Assembly: GCA_947259585.1 (NCBI GenBank)
Contig: CAMYMV010000018.1
Coordinates: forward strand, 1 to 64,000
DNA from: an uncultured Gemmatimonadales bacterium
GTDB taxonomy: Bacteria; Gemmatimonadota; Gemmatimonadetes; Palauibacterales; Palauibacteraceae
Reading direction: 5' to 3'
Length of the DNA stretch: 64,000 bases
The translations under genes and the position numbers were made by a program. This document shows, piece by piece, positions 24,996 through 32,893 of the stretch; position 1 is the stretch's first letter; each line of letters starts with the position of its first letter. The notes under the pieces were generated by a model. That model ran no database searches and was not told where the DNA came from. It worked only from the letters and a program-made list of their open reading frames with translations.

Positions 24996-26465
24996 GTGAA
25001 CGCCAGAGACCGCGTTGTCCGGCTCTACGAGCGCCACTACGGGGTCCGTCCGGCCCATGTCCACGATGTCGCGGCGGACGGCTCGGCGCGTCGCTACTAT
25101 CGTCTCCCGACGCCCGAATCGGGCACGGTTATCGGCGGATACGGCCCCGACCGGGGCGAGAACCGCGCGTTCCTCTCCTTCTCCGCGACGTTGCACGAGG
25201 CCGGGCTTCCCGTCCCCGGGATCCTGGCGGTGAACCGCCGGCAGGGTACGTGGCTGGAAGACGACCTGGGAGACACGACGTTGTTCGACCTGCTCGCCGA
25301 GGCGCGCAGGGCCGGGGCACAGGGGCCCGATACGGAGGAGGCGTTCCCGGAGGAGGCGCTTGCCGTCTACCGGCGGGTGATCGAGCTGTTACCGCGGTTC
25401 CAGGTCGAGGGTGGGCGCATCCTCAACTTCCGCGTCGCGTATCCTCGCCGGGCCTTCGACCGCCAGTCGATGCTCTGGGACCTGAACTACTTCAAGTACC
25501 ATTTTCTCAAGCTGGCCCACGTGCCCTTCGATGAGGCCAGGCTGGAGCGCGACTTCGGGAAGCTCGTGCGGTTCCTGCTCGAGGCGCCGCGGGATCATTT
25601 CATGTACCGCGACTTCCAATCCCGGAACATCATGGTGGTGGAGGGCGAGCCCTGGTTCATCGACTACCAGGGCGGCCGGCGCGGTGCGCTGCAGTATGAT
25701 CTGGCCTCGCTGCTCTACGATGCGAAGGCCGATCTGCCGCCCGCGGTGCGTGCCGAGCTTCTCGAGTGCTACCTGGGCACGCTCGAGGGAATGGTGCCGG
25801 TGGATCGCGAGGCGTTCCACGGCTACTACCGGGGTTTCGTTCTCATCCGGATCATGCAGGCGCTCGGCGCCTACGGGTACAGGGGCTTCTTCGAGCGCAA
25901 GCCTCGCTTTCTGCAGAGCGTTCCCTTCGCGGCCCGTAATCTCGATGCGCTTCTCGAGGAAGGCTTGCCCCTCGCGCTCCCCGAGATCGAATCGACGTTC
26001 TCGCGCATCGTGGAGCGCTGGGCGGGACCGGAGTCGTCGACCCAGGAGGCGCCCGGGCTCTCGCTCCGGGTGGCCAGCTTCAGCTACCGGAACGGGTATC
26101 CCGAGGATACAAGCAGCCACGGGGGCGGCTACGTCTTCGATTGTCGCGGGATCCCGAACCCGGGGCGGCTGGCCGAGTTCGTGGGCCAGACCGGGCTGGA
26201 TGAGCCGGTGGTCGAGTTCTTGGCAGCTCGCCCCGAGACGGGAGCGTTCTGGGACGGAGTGAGGCGGCTGGTGGAGGTCCACATCGACGCCTACCGGCAG
26301 CGCGGCTTCACCAGCCTCAGCATCAGCTTCGGCTGCACGGGAGGACAGCACCGGTCGGTCTACTTTGCCGAGAGGCTGGCCCGACACGTTCGAGAGATCA
26401 ACCCGGATGTGAACGTCATCCTGCGGCACCGGGAGAGGCACGGCTGGCCCGGGGCCGGGCCCTGA
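24996..26465 (+). CDS. AmgK-like sugar kinase fused to a RapZ C-terminal domain
   Basis: 489 aa from GTG 24996. Residues 1-345 are an aminoglycoside-phosphotransferase-fold kinase resembling the anomeric MurNAc/GlcNAc kinase AmgK. It has the Brenner-type loop FMYRDFQSRNIMV with the catalytic Asp, and the metal-binding FIDYQGGRRGALQYDLASLL. Residues 352-485 match the C-terminal domain of RapZ: VASFSYRNGYP, FDCRGIPNPG and SISFGCTGGQHRSVYFAE. In E. coli that domain binds glucosamine-6-phosphate. The next gene is a MurU-like nucleotidyltransferase, the usual AmgK partner in muropeptide sugar recycling. I infer a kinase of that pathway with a built-in amino-sugar sensor. Function is not proven by sequence. 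Confidence 0.8.
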   Translation: MNARDRVVRLYERHYGVRPAHVHDVAADGSARRYYRLPTPESGTVIGGYGPDRGENRAFLSFSATLHEAGLPVPGILAVNRRQGTWLEDDLGDTTLFDLLAEARRAGAQGPDTEEAFPEEALAVYRRVIELLPRFQVEGGRILNFRVAYPRRAFDRQSMLWDLNYFKYHFLKLAHVPFDEARLERDFGKLVRFLLEAPRDHFMYRDFQSRNIMVVEGEPWFIDYQGGRRGALQYDLASLLYDAKADLPPAVRAELLECYLGTLEGMVPVDREAFHGYYRGFVLIRIMQALGAYGYRGFFERKPRFLQSVPFAARNLDALLEEGLPLALPEIESTFSRIVERWAGPESSTQEAPGLSLRVASFSYRNGYPEDTSSHGGGYVFDCRGIPNPGRLAEFVGQTGLDEPVVEFLAARPETGAFWDGVRRLVEVHIDAYRQRGFTSLSISFGCTGGQHRSVYFAERLARHVREINPDVNVILRHRERHGWPGAGP

Positions 26466-26495
26466 GCAGCCGCGTGCCTCGCCGTCCATGATGCC

Positions 26496-27187
26496 ATGAT
26501 GGAGGCGATGATCCTCGCCGCGGGCGTCGGCGAACGGCTCAGACCGCTCACCCAACACGCTCCGAAAGCGCTGGTGGAGGTTGCCGGCGTTCCCATGCTC
26601 GAGAGGGTGGCTCGCCGGTTGATCGATGCCGGGGCCGATCGGCTGGTCATCAACGTCCACCACCACGCCGACCAGATCGAGGAGTACGTCAGGCGAAAGG
26701 GGAGCTTCGGCGTGGAGATACGGTTCTCCCCGGAGGAAGGAGCGCCTCTCGAGACCGGCGGGGGGCTGTTGGCGGCCGCGCCGCTCTTCGAGCAGGACCA
26801 GCCGTTCCTGCTGCACAACGTCGACGTCATCTCGGATGGACCCTCGCCGTCAACCGCCGCGAGACCACCCGGCCCCTGCTCGTCGACGAACACGGCTTCC
26901 GTGGACTGGCGAACTTGCGGACCGGGTGGCGAGCCGAAGCTCGCTCGGAGGCCGGACGCACCGAGGAGATCGGCTTCGCGGGCATCCACGTCCTTTCGCC
27001 GGAGATCTTCGAGCTGATGACGGAGCGTGGACGGTTCTCGATCATGGACGTCTATCTCAGGCTGGCCGAAGAGGGCCATGCCATCGAGACGTTCGACATG
27101 AGCGACGCCCTGTGGCTGGAGGTGGGCGACCCCGTTCGCCTCGCGAACGCCAACGCGGTCATGATGCGCCTCCCGCCTCACCGGTGA
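26496..27187 (+). pseudogene. MurU-like sugar-1-phosphate nucleotidyltransferase, broken by a deletion/frameshift
   Basis: The first 115 codons read as a normal nucleotidyltransferase: LAAGVGERLRPLT, PKALVEVAGVPML, GAPLETGGGLL and FLLHNVDVISDG. At about 26839 the frame is lost. The continuation (TLAVNRRETTRPLLVDE, EIGFAGIHVLSPEIFEL, ALWLEVGDPVRLANAN) is in another frame from 26840. About 15 codons that normally lie between the DVD metal site and TLAV are absent, so this is a deletion of a non-multiple of three rather than a single base slip. It could be a real lesion or an assembly defect. It would activate the sugar phosphate made by the upstream kinase. Confidence 0.8.
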
Positions 27188-28290
27188 GCCCTAACGATCT
27201 CCAGCGCCGGCTCCGTGCCGCGGCGCTCGGCCTGGGCTTCGACCAGGTCGGCTTCGCGCCCGCGTCCGAGCCGCCCAACGCCGCCGCTTATCTGGCCTGG
27301 CTGGAGAGAGGCTGGCACGGCGAGATGTCCTACATGGCCCGGGAGGATGCCGTGCGCCGCCGGCTCGATCCCGGGCAGGCGCTGCCCGGCTGCAGAACGA
27401 TCGTCGTCGTCAGCCTCAGCTACGCGCGCCTCGATCCGGGGATTCCCGAGGGCACGGAGAAACCGGTCGTCGCACGCTACGCCCGTGGTCGGGATTACCA
27501 CGGCCTGTTCGAGGAGAGGTTGGCGGCTCTGGCGGAGCTCGTGGAAGAGCTGGAGCCGGATGCGCGCACGCGGCCATACGTGGACTACGGCCCCGTCCTG
27601 GAGCGCGACCACGCCCAACGCGCGGGTCTCGGCTGGATCGGCAAGAACACGTTGCTCATCGATCCGACCCTCGGGTCGTACCTTCTGCTCGGAGCCCTGC
27701 TCACCACCCTCGAGGTCCCGCCGGACGACGCGTTCACGGAGGATCGCTGCGGCAGCTGCGCCCGTTGCATCGACGCCTGTCCGACCCGCGCCATCCGGTG
27801 GCCGCGCGGCCTCGATGCTCGCCTCTGCATCAGCTACCTGACCATCGAGCTGCGCGGCTCGATTCCCGTCGAGCTCCGCCCGCTCATCGGGAACCGGATC
27901 TTCGGCTGCGACATCTGCCAGGAGGTATGCCCCTGGAACGACGGCGCGCCGGCGGGCAGCACGGAGGAGTTGGGAGCCGCACGTCCGGGCGGAGCGGACA
28001 CCGCGGCTCGAGGGGCGATGCCCGGGCGCCCGGTTCCGCCGGAACGGATGCTCGAGTGGGCGGAGGAGCTTCTCGAGCTCTCCGATGAGGCATATCGAAG
28101 CCGCTACCGTGAAACGGCCTTTGCGCGGCCCGGCCGGAGCGGCATGCTCCGCAACCTGTGCGTCGGTCTCGGGAACAGCGGTCGCCCGGAGGCGGTCCCT
28201 CTTCTTCACCGCTGCCTCGAGGATCGCTCGGAGCTCGTCGGGGAACACGCGGCCTGGGCGCTGCAGCGCCTGGAGGCCACGTCGGCGTGA
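27184..28290 (+). CDS. queG: Epoxyqueuosine reductase
   Basis: 368 aa from a GTG overlapping the previous stop (GTGA). It performs the last step of queuosine synthesis on tRNA. Seen are the B12-binding/active-site region (YARGRDYHGLFEERL, YVDYGPVLERDHAQRAGLGWIGKNT with the catalytic Asp) and two 4Fe-4S clusters from CGSCARCIDACP and CDICQEVCPWN. A C-terminal HEAT-like helical pair (MLRNLCVGLGNSGRPEAVPLL) follows. A Gly/Ala-rich insert of about 25 aa sits after the second cluster motif. Confidence 0.95.
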   Translation: MSPNDLQRRLRAAALGLGFDQVGFAPASEPPNAAAYLAWLERGWHGEMSYMAREDAVRRRLDPGQALPGCRTIVVVSLSYARLDPGIPEGTEKPVVARYARGRDYHGLFEERLAALAELVEELEPDARTRPYVDYGPVLERDHAQRAGLGWIGKNTLLIDPTLGSYLLLGALLTTLEVPPDDAFTEDRCGSCARCIDACPTRAIRWPRGLDARLCISYLTIELRGSIPVELRPLIGNRIFGCDICQEVCPWNDGAPAGSTEELGAARPGGADTAARGAMPGRPVPPERMLEWAEELLELSDEAYRSRYRETAFARPGRSGMLRNLCVGLGNSGRPEAVPLLHRCLEDRSELVGEHAAWALQRLEATSA

Positions 28291-28321
28291 CCCGCGCGCG
28301 CCCTGTCGACCCAATTGCCAC

Positions 28322-28350
28322 TTGACCCTATGCCCTTACCTGCCTAGCTT
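28322..28350 (+). promoter_or_regulatory. Likely promoter of the multicopper oxidase-ZIP operon
   Basis: TTGACC (28322-28327) and TAGCTT (28345-28350) are separated by 17 bp. The -35 is good and the -10 weak. Transcription would start about 28357, just before the palindrome at 28361. Confidence 0.5.
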
Positions 28351-28360
28351 GGAACCCAGG

Positions 28361-28376
28361 TTTAGTCTAATCTAAA
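28361..28376. promoter_or_regulatory. DtxR/MntR-like operator palindrome
   Basis: TTTAGTCTAATCTAAA is an inverted repeat (TTTAG-6 nt-CTAAA, with a central TA) in an otherwise GC-rich region. Its form resembles the boxes of DtxR/MntR-family metalloregulators. It overlaps the predicted transcription start of an operon encoding a multicopper oxidase and a ZIP metal transporter, so metal-dependent repression is a reasonable inference. Confidence 0.5.
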
Positions 28377-28442
28377 AATGAGCCTCAGGGTGCCGCAGTA
28401 GCCTCGAGCGGGTGCTGACGGCGGGAACGAGGCGGGTAAGAG

Positions 28443-29522
28443 ATGATGGGTCCGAAAACGATGAGCCGGCGGGACTGGCTGAAGCTGGGTGGGGTCGGAG
28501 TGGCCGGGCTCTCGGGCACATCGGTCCTGGCCCTGGCGCGGCGCGGAGGCGCTGCAGCCGCCCTGGAGCACGCCGGCGTCCAGGAGGCGATCCATTCGCC
28601 GACGGAACTGGCTCAGCTCAGGATGGGTGTCTTCGGGGATCACCCTCCGGCCGACGGGTTCGACCCCGACGCCTTCCTGTTCGATTTCGACTACGGGGAC
28701 GTATCCCGCGACGAGGCCGGTCGCACGGTCCGCGAGTACGAGATCGTCGCGGTGGATCGCGAGATCGAGGTGGCTCCGGGCGTCTGGTTTCCCGCCTGGA
28801 CGTACAACGGCCGCGTTCCGGGCCCCACGCTCCGGTGCACCGAGGGCGACCTGCTTCGAATCCGTTTCTCCAACGCCGGTTCACACCCCCACACGATCCA
28901 CTTCCACGGCACCCACCCACCCGCCATGGATGGGGTGTTCCCGATCGTCGAGCCGGGTGAGCGGTTCACGTACGAGTTTCCGGCGAAGCCGTTCGGCGTC
29001 CACCCGTATCACTGTCATGCGATCCCGCTGAAGAGGCACATCCACAAGGGACTCTACGGGACGCTGATCGTGGATCCTCCCGGTGGACGCTCGCCCGCCC
29101 GCGAGCTCGTCATGGTGATGAACGGCTTCGACACCAACTTCGACGGGGAGAACGAGGTCTACGCCGTCAACACGGCCGCCTTCTACTACCAAACGCACCC
29201 GATCCGCGTCGGCGTCGGCGAGCCCGTCCGCATCTATCTGGTGAACCTGACCGAGTTCGATCCGATCAACTCGCTGCACCTGCACGCCGGGATGTTCCGG
29301 TACTACCGGACCGGGACGCGCCCGGATCAGTACGAGCTCACCGACACGATCATGCTCTGTCAGGGGGAGAGGGGCATCGTCGAGCTGGAGCTGGAGAACC
29401 CCGGGTTGCACATGGTCCACGCCCACCAGAGCGAGTTCGCCGAGCTCGGCTGGATGAGCTTTATCGACGCCGTGCCGCACCTCGCGGCCGAGGACGGCGT
29501 CCCGGTCCACCGGTATGTCTGA
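28443..29522 (+). CDS. Tat-exported two-domain multicopper oxidase
   Basis: 359 aa beginning with a twin-arginine signal (SRRDWLKLGG, hydrophobic core to about 31). Two cupredoxin domains follow. Domain 1 has HPHTIHFHGTHPP and HPYHCHAIPLKRHIHKG. The single Cys191 between two His with a downstream His199 places the type 1 copper in domain 1, as in two-domain laccases and nitrite reductases. Domain 2 offers SLHLHAG and HMVHAHQSEF, which lack Cys and supply the trinuclear or type 2 ligands. The usual axial Met is Leu (KGLYG). It may oxidise metal ions such as Fe(II) or Mn(II), or a phenol. The stop overlaps the ZIP gene by 8 nt. Confidence 0.85.
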   Translation: MMGPKTMSRRDWLKLGGVGVAGLSGTSVLALARRGGAAAALEHAGVQEAIHSPTELAQLRMGVFGDHPPADGFDPDAFLFDFDYGDVSRDEAGRTVREYEIVAVDREIEVAPGVWFPAWTYNGRVPGPTLRCTEGDLLRIRFSNAGSHPHTIHFHGTHPPAMDGVFPIVEPGERFTYEFPAKPFGVHPYHCHAIPLKRHIHKGLYGTLIVDPPGGRSPARELVMVMNGFDTNFDGENEVYAVNTAAFYYQTHPIRVGVGEPVRIYLVNLTEFDPINSLHLHAGMFRYYRTGTRPDQYELTDTIMLCQGERGIVELELENPGLHMVHAHQSEFAELGWMSFIDAVPHLAAEDGVPVHRYV

Positions 29523-30750
29523 CGCGCCGAGATCTCCCGGTTCGGCTCCGGGCTCGGAACCGGGGAGGGGGCGCAGCGGACGCCGCGTCCTGCTCGGACT
29601 CGCTCCCCTCCTCCTGCTGGGGGCCCTCGTCGCCGTCTTCGTGTTCGCAGATCCGGCCAGCGTGCTCCGGGCGGGCTTCCCTCCGATCGAGGAGCTGACG
29701 ATCGAGCGGGTGACGCTGCCGGAGCCGGGCCTCATGCGGATCCACGTCGTGAACGGGGGGCCCGAAGCGGTGACCGTGGCCCAGGTCATGGTCGACGACG
29801 CCTACTGGCAGCACGAGATCGACGGAGAGCGAACGATCCCGCGGCTCGGCAGGGCTACGATCGCGCTGAACTACCCATGGGTGGAGGGTGAGCCGCACGA
29901 GGTCGTGCTCGTGAGCTCTACCGGGCTCACGTTCGCTCACGAGGTGGAGGTCGCCACCCAGACGCCGCGCCCATCCGCCCGCTTCTTCGGGATCTTCGCC
30001 CTGTTGGGAATCTACGTGGGGCTGGTGCCGGTGCTCATCGGCCTGCTCTGGTACCCGTTCCTGCGTGACGTCAGCAGACGATGGCTCCACTTCTTCCTCA
30101 GCCTGACGATCGGGCTTCTCGTCTTCCTCGGGGCCGACGCCCTGAACGAGGCTCTGGAGACGGCCGACGTGGTTCCGGAGGCCTTTCAGGGGGTGGGCCT
30201 CGTCGTGCTCGGCGCGCTGGGCAGCTTTCTCGCGCTTCGAGCCCTGTCCAGCGCTCGGCGGGGGCGCCGGGGTCCCGAGGCGGAAGACGATGCGACCGAC
30301 AGGCTCGGGATCGCCTACCTGATCGCTCTCGGCATCGGTCTGCACAACCTCGGGGAGGGCCTGGCGATCGGCTCGGCGTACGCGCTGGGCGAGATCGCCC
30401 TGGGCAGCTTCCTGGTGATCGGGTTCGCGCTTCACAACACGACGGAGGGGCTCGCGATCGTTGCCCCGGTCGCGGCGGACCGTCCACCGATCCGGCACCT
30501 CCTGGCGATGGGCGCGATCGCCGGGCTGCCGACGATCGCGGGAACATGGATCGGGGGCTTCTCCTACTCTCCGATCGCCGCCACGCTGTTCCTCGCCGTC
30601 GGCGCCGGCGCCATTCTGGAGGTCGTGTACGAGATCGCGGCGATGATGCGGCGCCAGCAGCCCGCCGGGCTCTTCGCCCCCCTGAACGCCACCGGTCTGG
30701 CCTTGGGCATGCTCGTGATGTACGGAACGGCCCTGCTCGTCGTGGCCTGA
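29515..30750 (+). CDS. ZIP-family divalent-metal transporter with N-terminal extracytoplasmic domain
   Basis: 411 aa. A short cytosolic Arg/Ser-rich head and an anchor helix (28-47) precede a beta-rich domain of about 110 aa. About seven further helices include the metal-site repeats GIGLHNLGEGLAIG and GFALHNTTEGLAI, the HNxxEG motifs of ZIP transporters. It is translated from inside the multicopper oxidase gene, so oxidation and transport of a metal (Fe, Mn or Zn) are probably linked. The extracytoplasmic domain is unusual for bacterial ZIPs and could receive the metal from the oxidase. Confidence 0.88.
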   Translation: MSDAPRSPGSAPGSEPGRGRSGRRVLLGLAPLLLLGALVAVFVFADPASVLRAGFPPIEELTIERVTLPEPGLMRIHVVNGGPEAVTVAQVMVDDAYWQHEIDGERTIPRLGRATIALNYPWVEGEPHEVVLVSSTGLTFAHEVEVATQTPRPSARFFGIFALLGIYVGLVPVLIGLLWYPFLRDVSRRWLHFFLSLTIGLLVFLGADALNEALETADVVPEAFQGVGLVVLGALGSFLALRALSSARRGRRGPEAEDDATDRLGIAYLIALGIGLHNLGEGLAIGSAYALGEIALGSFLVIGFALHNTTEGLAIVAPVAADRPPIRHLLAMGAIAGLPTIAGTWIGGFSYSPIAATLFLAVGAGAILEVVYEIAAMMRRQQPAGLFAPLNATGLALGMLVMYGTALLVVA

Positions 30751-30780
30751 GGCCACGCGAGGCCAACCCGGTTTACCTCG

Positions 30781-31248
30781 TCAGAAGAGGCGGCCGAGCC
30801 AATCCGCCACCCGCCTCAGCTCCCGCTCATCCTCGGGGGTGAAGGCGCCGGGCCTGTCGCTGTCGAGGTCAATCTGGCCGTGGATCCGCCCTGACACGGG
30901 GTCCGAGATCAGTACCACGAGCTCGGCGCGGGTCTCCACCGAACAGGCCAGGTAGTTCTCGAGCTCGCGGACGTCCGGCACGTTGATATCGCGTCGCTCG
31001 GCGACGGCCGAGCCGCAGACCCCCACGCCGACCGGAATCCGTGAGTGCTCCGTCGGCCGCCCGACGTAGTTGTGCAGGGTGAGCATGTCGCCGTCCAGCA
31101 GGTAGATCCCCACCCAGTCGTATCGCGGCTCGGAGGCCTCGATCGCTCGGACCGCCGCCTCGAGCAGCTCGTCCTGCGACGCCCCCCGTGCCTGCGCCGC
31201 CTCGAGGTCGCCAATCACCGTCGCGACGGAGGTGGGCTCACTACCCAC
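30781..31248 (-). CDS. GAF-domain protein, free methionine-(R)-sulfoxide reductase-like
   Basis: From the GTG at 31248 the product is 155 aa, the usual length of fRMsr enzymes; longer starts inside the DoxX gene are possible. A single GAF domain reads YDWVGIYLLDGDMLTLHNYVG, then IPVGVGVCGSAVAERRDINVPDV, then LACSVETRAELVVLI. Cysteines in the GVCG and LACS positions correspond to two of the three redox cysteines of fRMsr; the first family Cys is not obvious. It would reduce free oxidised methionine in the cytosol. The gene overlaps the end of the DoxX-type gene. Confidence 0.65.
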   Translation of the reverse strand: MGSEPTSVATVIGDLEAAQARGASQDELLEAAVRAIEASEPRYDWVGIYLLDGDMLTLHNYVGRPTEHSRIPVGVGVCGSAVAERRDINVPDVRELENYLACSVETRAELVVLISDPVSGRIHGQIDLDSDRPGAFTPEDERELRRVADWLGRLF

Positions 31249-31840
31249 CGGCACGCTCGTCTCCCGGCTCCCCGCCGGCTTCGCCCTCCGGAGACCACGG
31301 TTCGGAATCAACCGCCGATTCTGGCTCGAGGGTCGATTCCGGCTCCGGCGCCGCCTCCGGCTCCGGCTCAGGCTCGGGCTCCGGTACGGCTACCGGCTCT
31401 GGTTGCGGAGGAGGCTGGGCCGCGGCGAGGCGCTGCATCCGGCTGTCGACGGCGGCGAGCCCGGGTCCACCCAGGAGCATTGAGAGCAGGCCGGCGATCA
31501 GAAGGAGATTGAACTCATAGCCGCCGGCGGCGTTCGGACCGAGGACGAAGAAGCCATTCGGGATGTGGACGAGGATGATGCCGACCAACATGTGCACGGC
31601 AAGCAGGACCGCCGTCGGCACTACAAACAGGCCCACGATGAGGAACATCCCCCCGACGAACTCGAGCAGAGTGATCACCCACCCGGCCAGAAGGGGAAGT
31701 GGGATGCCGAGGCTACCGAAGAACTCCACCGTTCCGCCCACGCCACCGAACAACTTGATGCCGCCGTGAGCCACGAAGATGAGGCCGAGCACTATCCGCA
31801 GGATCATCTGCCCCAGCCCTGGATTTAATGGCTTCTTCAT
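31241..31840 (-). CDS. DoxX-family membrane protein with a Pro-Glu tail
   Basis: 199 aa. Residues 1-135 form the four-helix DoxX fold (ILRIVLGLIFVAHGGIKLFGG, then three hydrophobic helices with GGMFLIVGLF and NAAGGYEFNLLL). The last 65 residues are an acidic, low-complexity tail of PEPEPEPE repeats, which is not typical of the family and has GC-repeat coding DNA. DoxX proteins are tied to thiol/oxidative stress functions. Coupling to the fRMsr-like gene (8-nt overlap) fits an oxidative-stress pair. Confidence 0.8.
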   Translation of the reverse strand: MKKPLNPGLGQMILRIVLGLIFVAHGGIKLFGGVGGTVEFFGSLGIPLPLLAGWVITLLEFVGGMFLIVGLFVVPTAVLLAVHMLVGIILVHIPNGFFVLGPNAAGGYEFNLLLIAGLLSMLLGGPGLAAVDSRMQRLAAAQPPPQPEPVAVPEPEPEPEPEAAPEPESTLEPESAVDSEPWSPEGEAGGEPGDERAGG

Positions 31841-31896
31841 TCCGGAACCTCCATCGTGTGAACCGTATTGAGCGCACTCGGCGACGCGCCCGAGCT

Positions 31897-32415
31897 CTAC
31901 ACGTCGATGACACGCCCTCGTCGAGGCTCATGCTCGGCCCCGCCCGCTCCAGGCCACTCGGCAGCATCGGACAACTCATCCGGACCGGCCCCTTGCGTCC
32001 CGCTGCCCGGTTGTGAGGAGGTCTCGTGCACCCAGAAACGCATGTCACCCGACTGAATGCCACGGTCGATCCTGCTCCTCACCCTGCGGATCATGGCCGC
32101 TCGAACCGGACGGATCAACAGCAGGAGCCCGAACGCATCGGTAAAAACGCCCGGGGTGACGAGGAGCACGCCGGCAATGACGACCACGAGGGCATGCAGC
32201 AGCTCTTCGGCCGGCAGGCGGCCGGCGGCGAGCTCGGATTGGACGGCGCTCCAGCTGCGAAACCCCTCTCGCCGGGCGAGCCACGCTCCCGCGGCGCCGG
32301 TCCCGAGGACGAGGAGAATCGTGGGTCCCGCTCCGATCAGGCTTCCCAGGCGGATGAGCGCGTAGAGCTCGAGCAGCGGGACGAGCGTGAAGAGCAGAAA
32401 AAGCCGCAGGAACAA
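31897..32415 (-). CDS. fxsA: FxsA-family membrane protein
   Basis: 172 aa. The N-terminal LRLFLLFTLVPLLELYALIRLG and the segment VIAGVLLVTPGVFTDAFGLLLLIRPVRA are diagnostic of FxsA cytoplasmic-membrane proteins. In E. coli an FxsA affects phage exclusion when overproduced. The C-terminal 55 aa are soluble and polar. It is a single gene on the minus strand between the DoxX and Fe-S factor genes. Confidence 0.85.
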   Translation of the reverse strand: MFLRLFLLFTLVPLLELYALIRLGSLIGAGPTILLVLGTGAAGAWLARREGFRSWSAVQSELAAGRLPAEELLHALVVVIAGVLLVTPGVFTDAFGLLLLIRPVRAAMIRRVRSRIDRGIQSGDMRFWVHETSSQPGSGTQGAGPDELSDAAEWPGAGGAEHEPRRGRVIDV

Positions 32416-32477
32416 GCTACCGCCCGGCCGGAGAGTGCGGAGCGTGCGGAGTTATCGGGTGCAGCGCGGTCACCGTG

Positions 32478-32825
32478 TCAGTATCCGAGTGCCGCGCGGA
32501 CCTTGGGGTCGATGCGGTCGGCCGTCCAGAAGGGTTTCCAGACGAGGTTGACCGTGGCGGACTCCACGCCCTCCACGGACTCGGCCGCAGTCTTGGCGCC
32601 TTCCATGATCTGCCCGCCCGCCGGGCAGCCCGGACTCGTGAGGGTCATCGTGACCGTCACCGCGCCAGCCTCCTCGTCGACGCCGTAGATGAGGCCCAGG
32701 TCGACGATATTCAGGCCGAGCTCCGGGTCCTTGACCGTCCGGAGCGCGTCGTTCACGAGGTCCGCTATCCCGGCGTCGCCGGTCGAAGCCTCGTTCGTGT
32801 CCATCGGGGTCTCGCCCGTATCCAT
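32478..32825 (-). CDS. DUF59/MIP18-family iron-sulfur assembly factor (SufT/PaaD-like)
   Basis: 115 aa from ATG 32825 (an internal ATG at 32804 is also possible). The domain VNDALRTVKDPELGLNIVDLGLIYGV and TMTLTSPGCPAGGQIMEGA holds the conserved Cys that binds or transfers clusters. It probably helps mature Fe-S proteins; the window has several (QueG, Nth, GlcF). The following gene on the same strand is FxsA, and there is no suf operon here. Confidence 0.9.
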   Translation of the reverse strand: MDTGETPMDTNEASTGDAGIADLVNDALRTVKDPELGLNIVDLGLIYGVDEEAGAVTVTMTLTSPGCPAGGQIMEGAKTAAESVEGVESATVNLVWKPFWTADRIDPKVRAALGY

Positions 32826-32893
32826 CGTTGAATGCCTCCGCTCAGGGTCTGCTGTCCCGGACTCTACATGTACAGGTGTACATGCAGAGATGT

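Noticed and set aside
29500..30756. Minus-strand frames opposite the ZIP transporter
   Set aside because: Antisense shadow of a transporter with clear HNxxEG motifs and membrane helices on the + strand.
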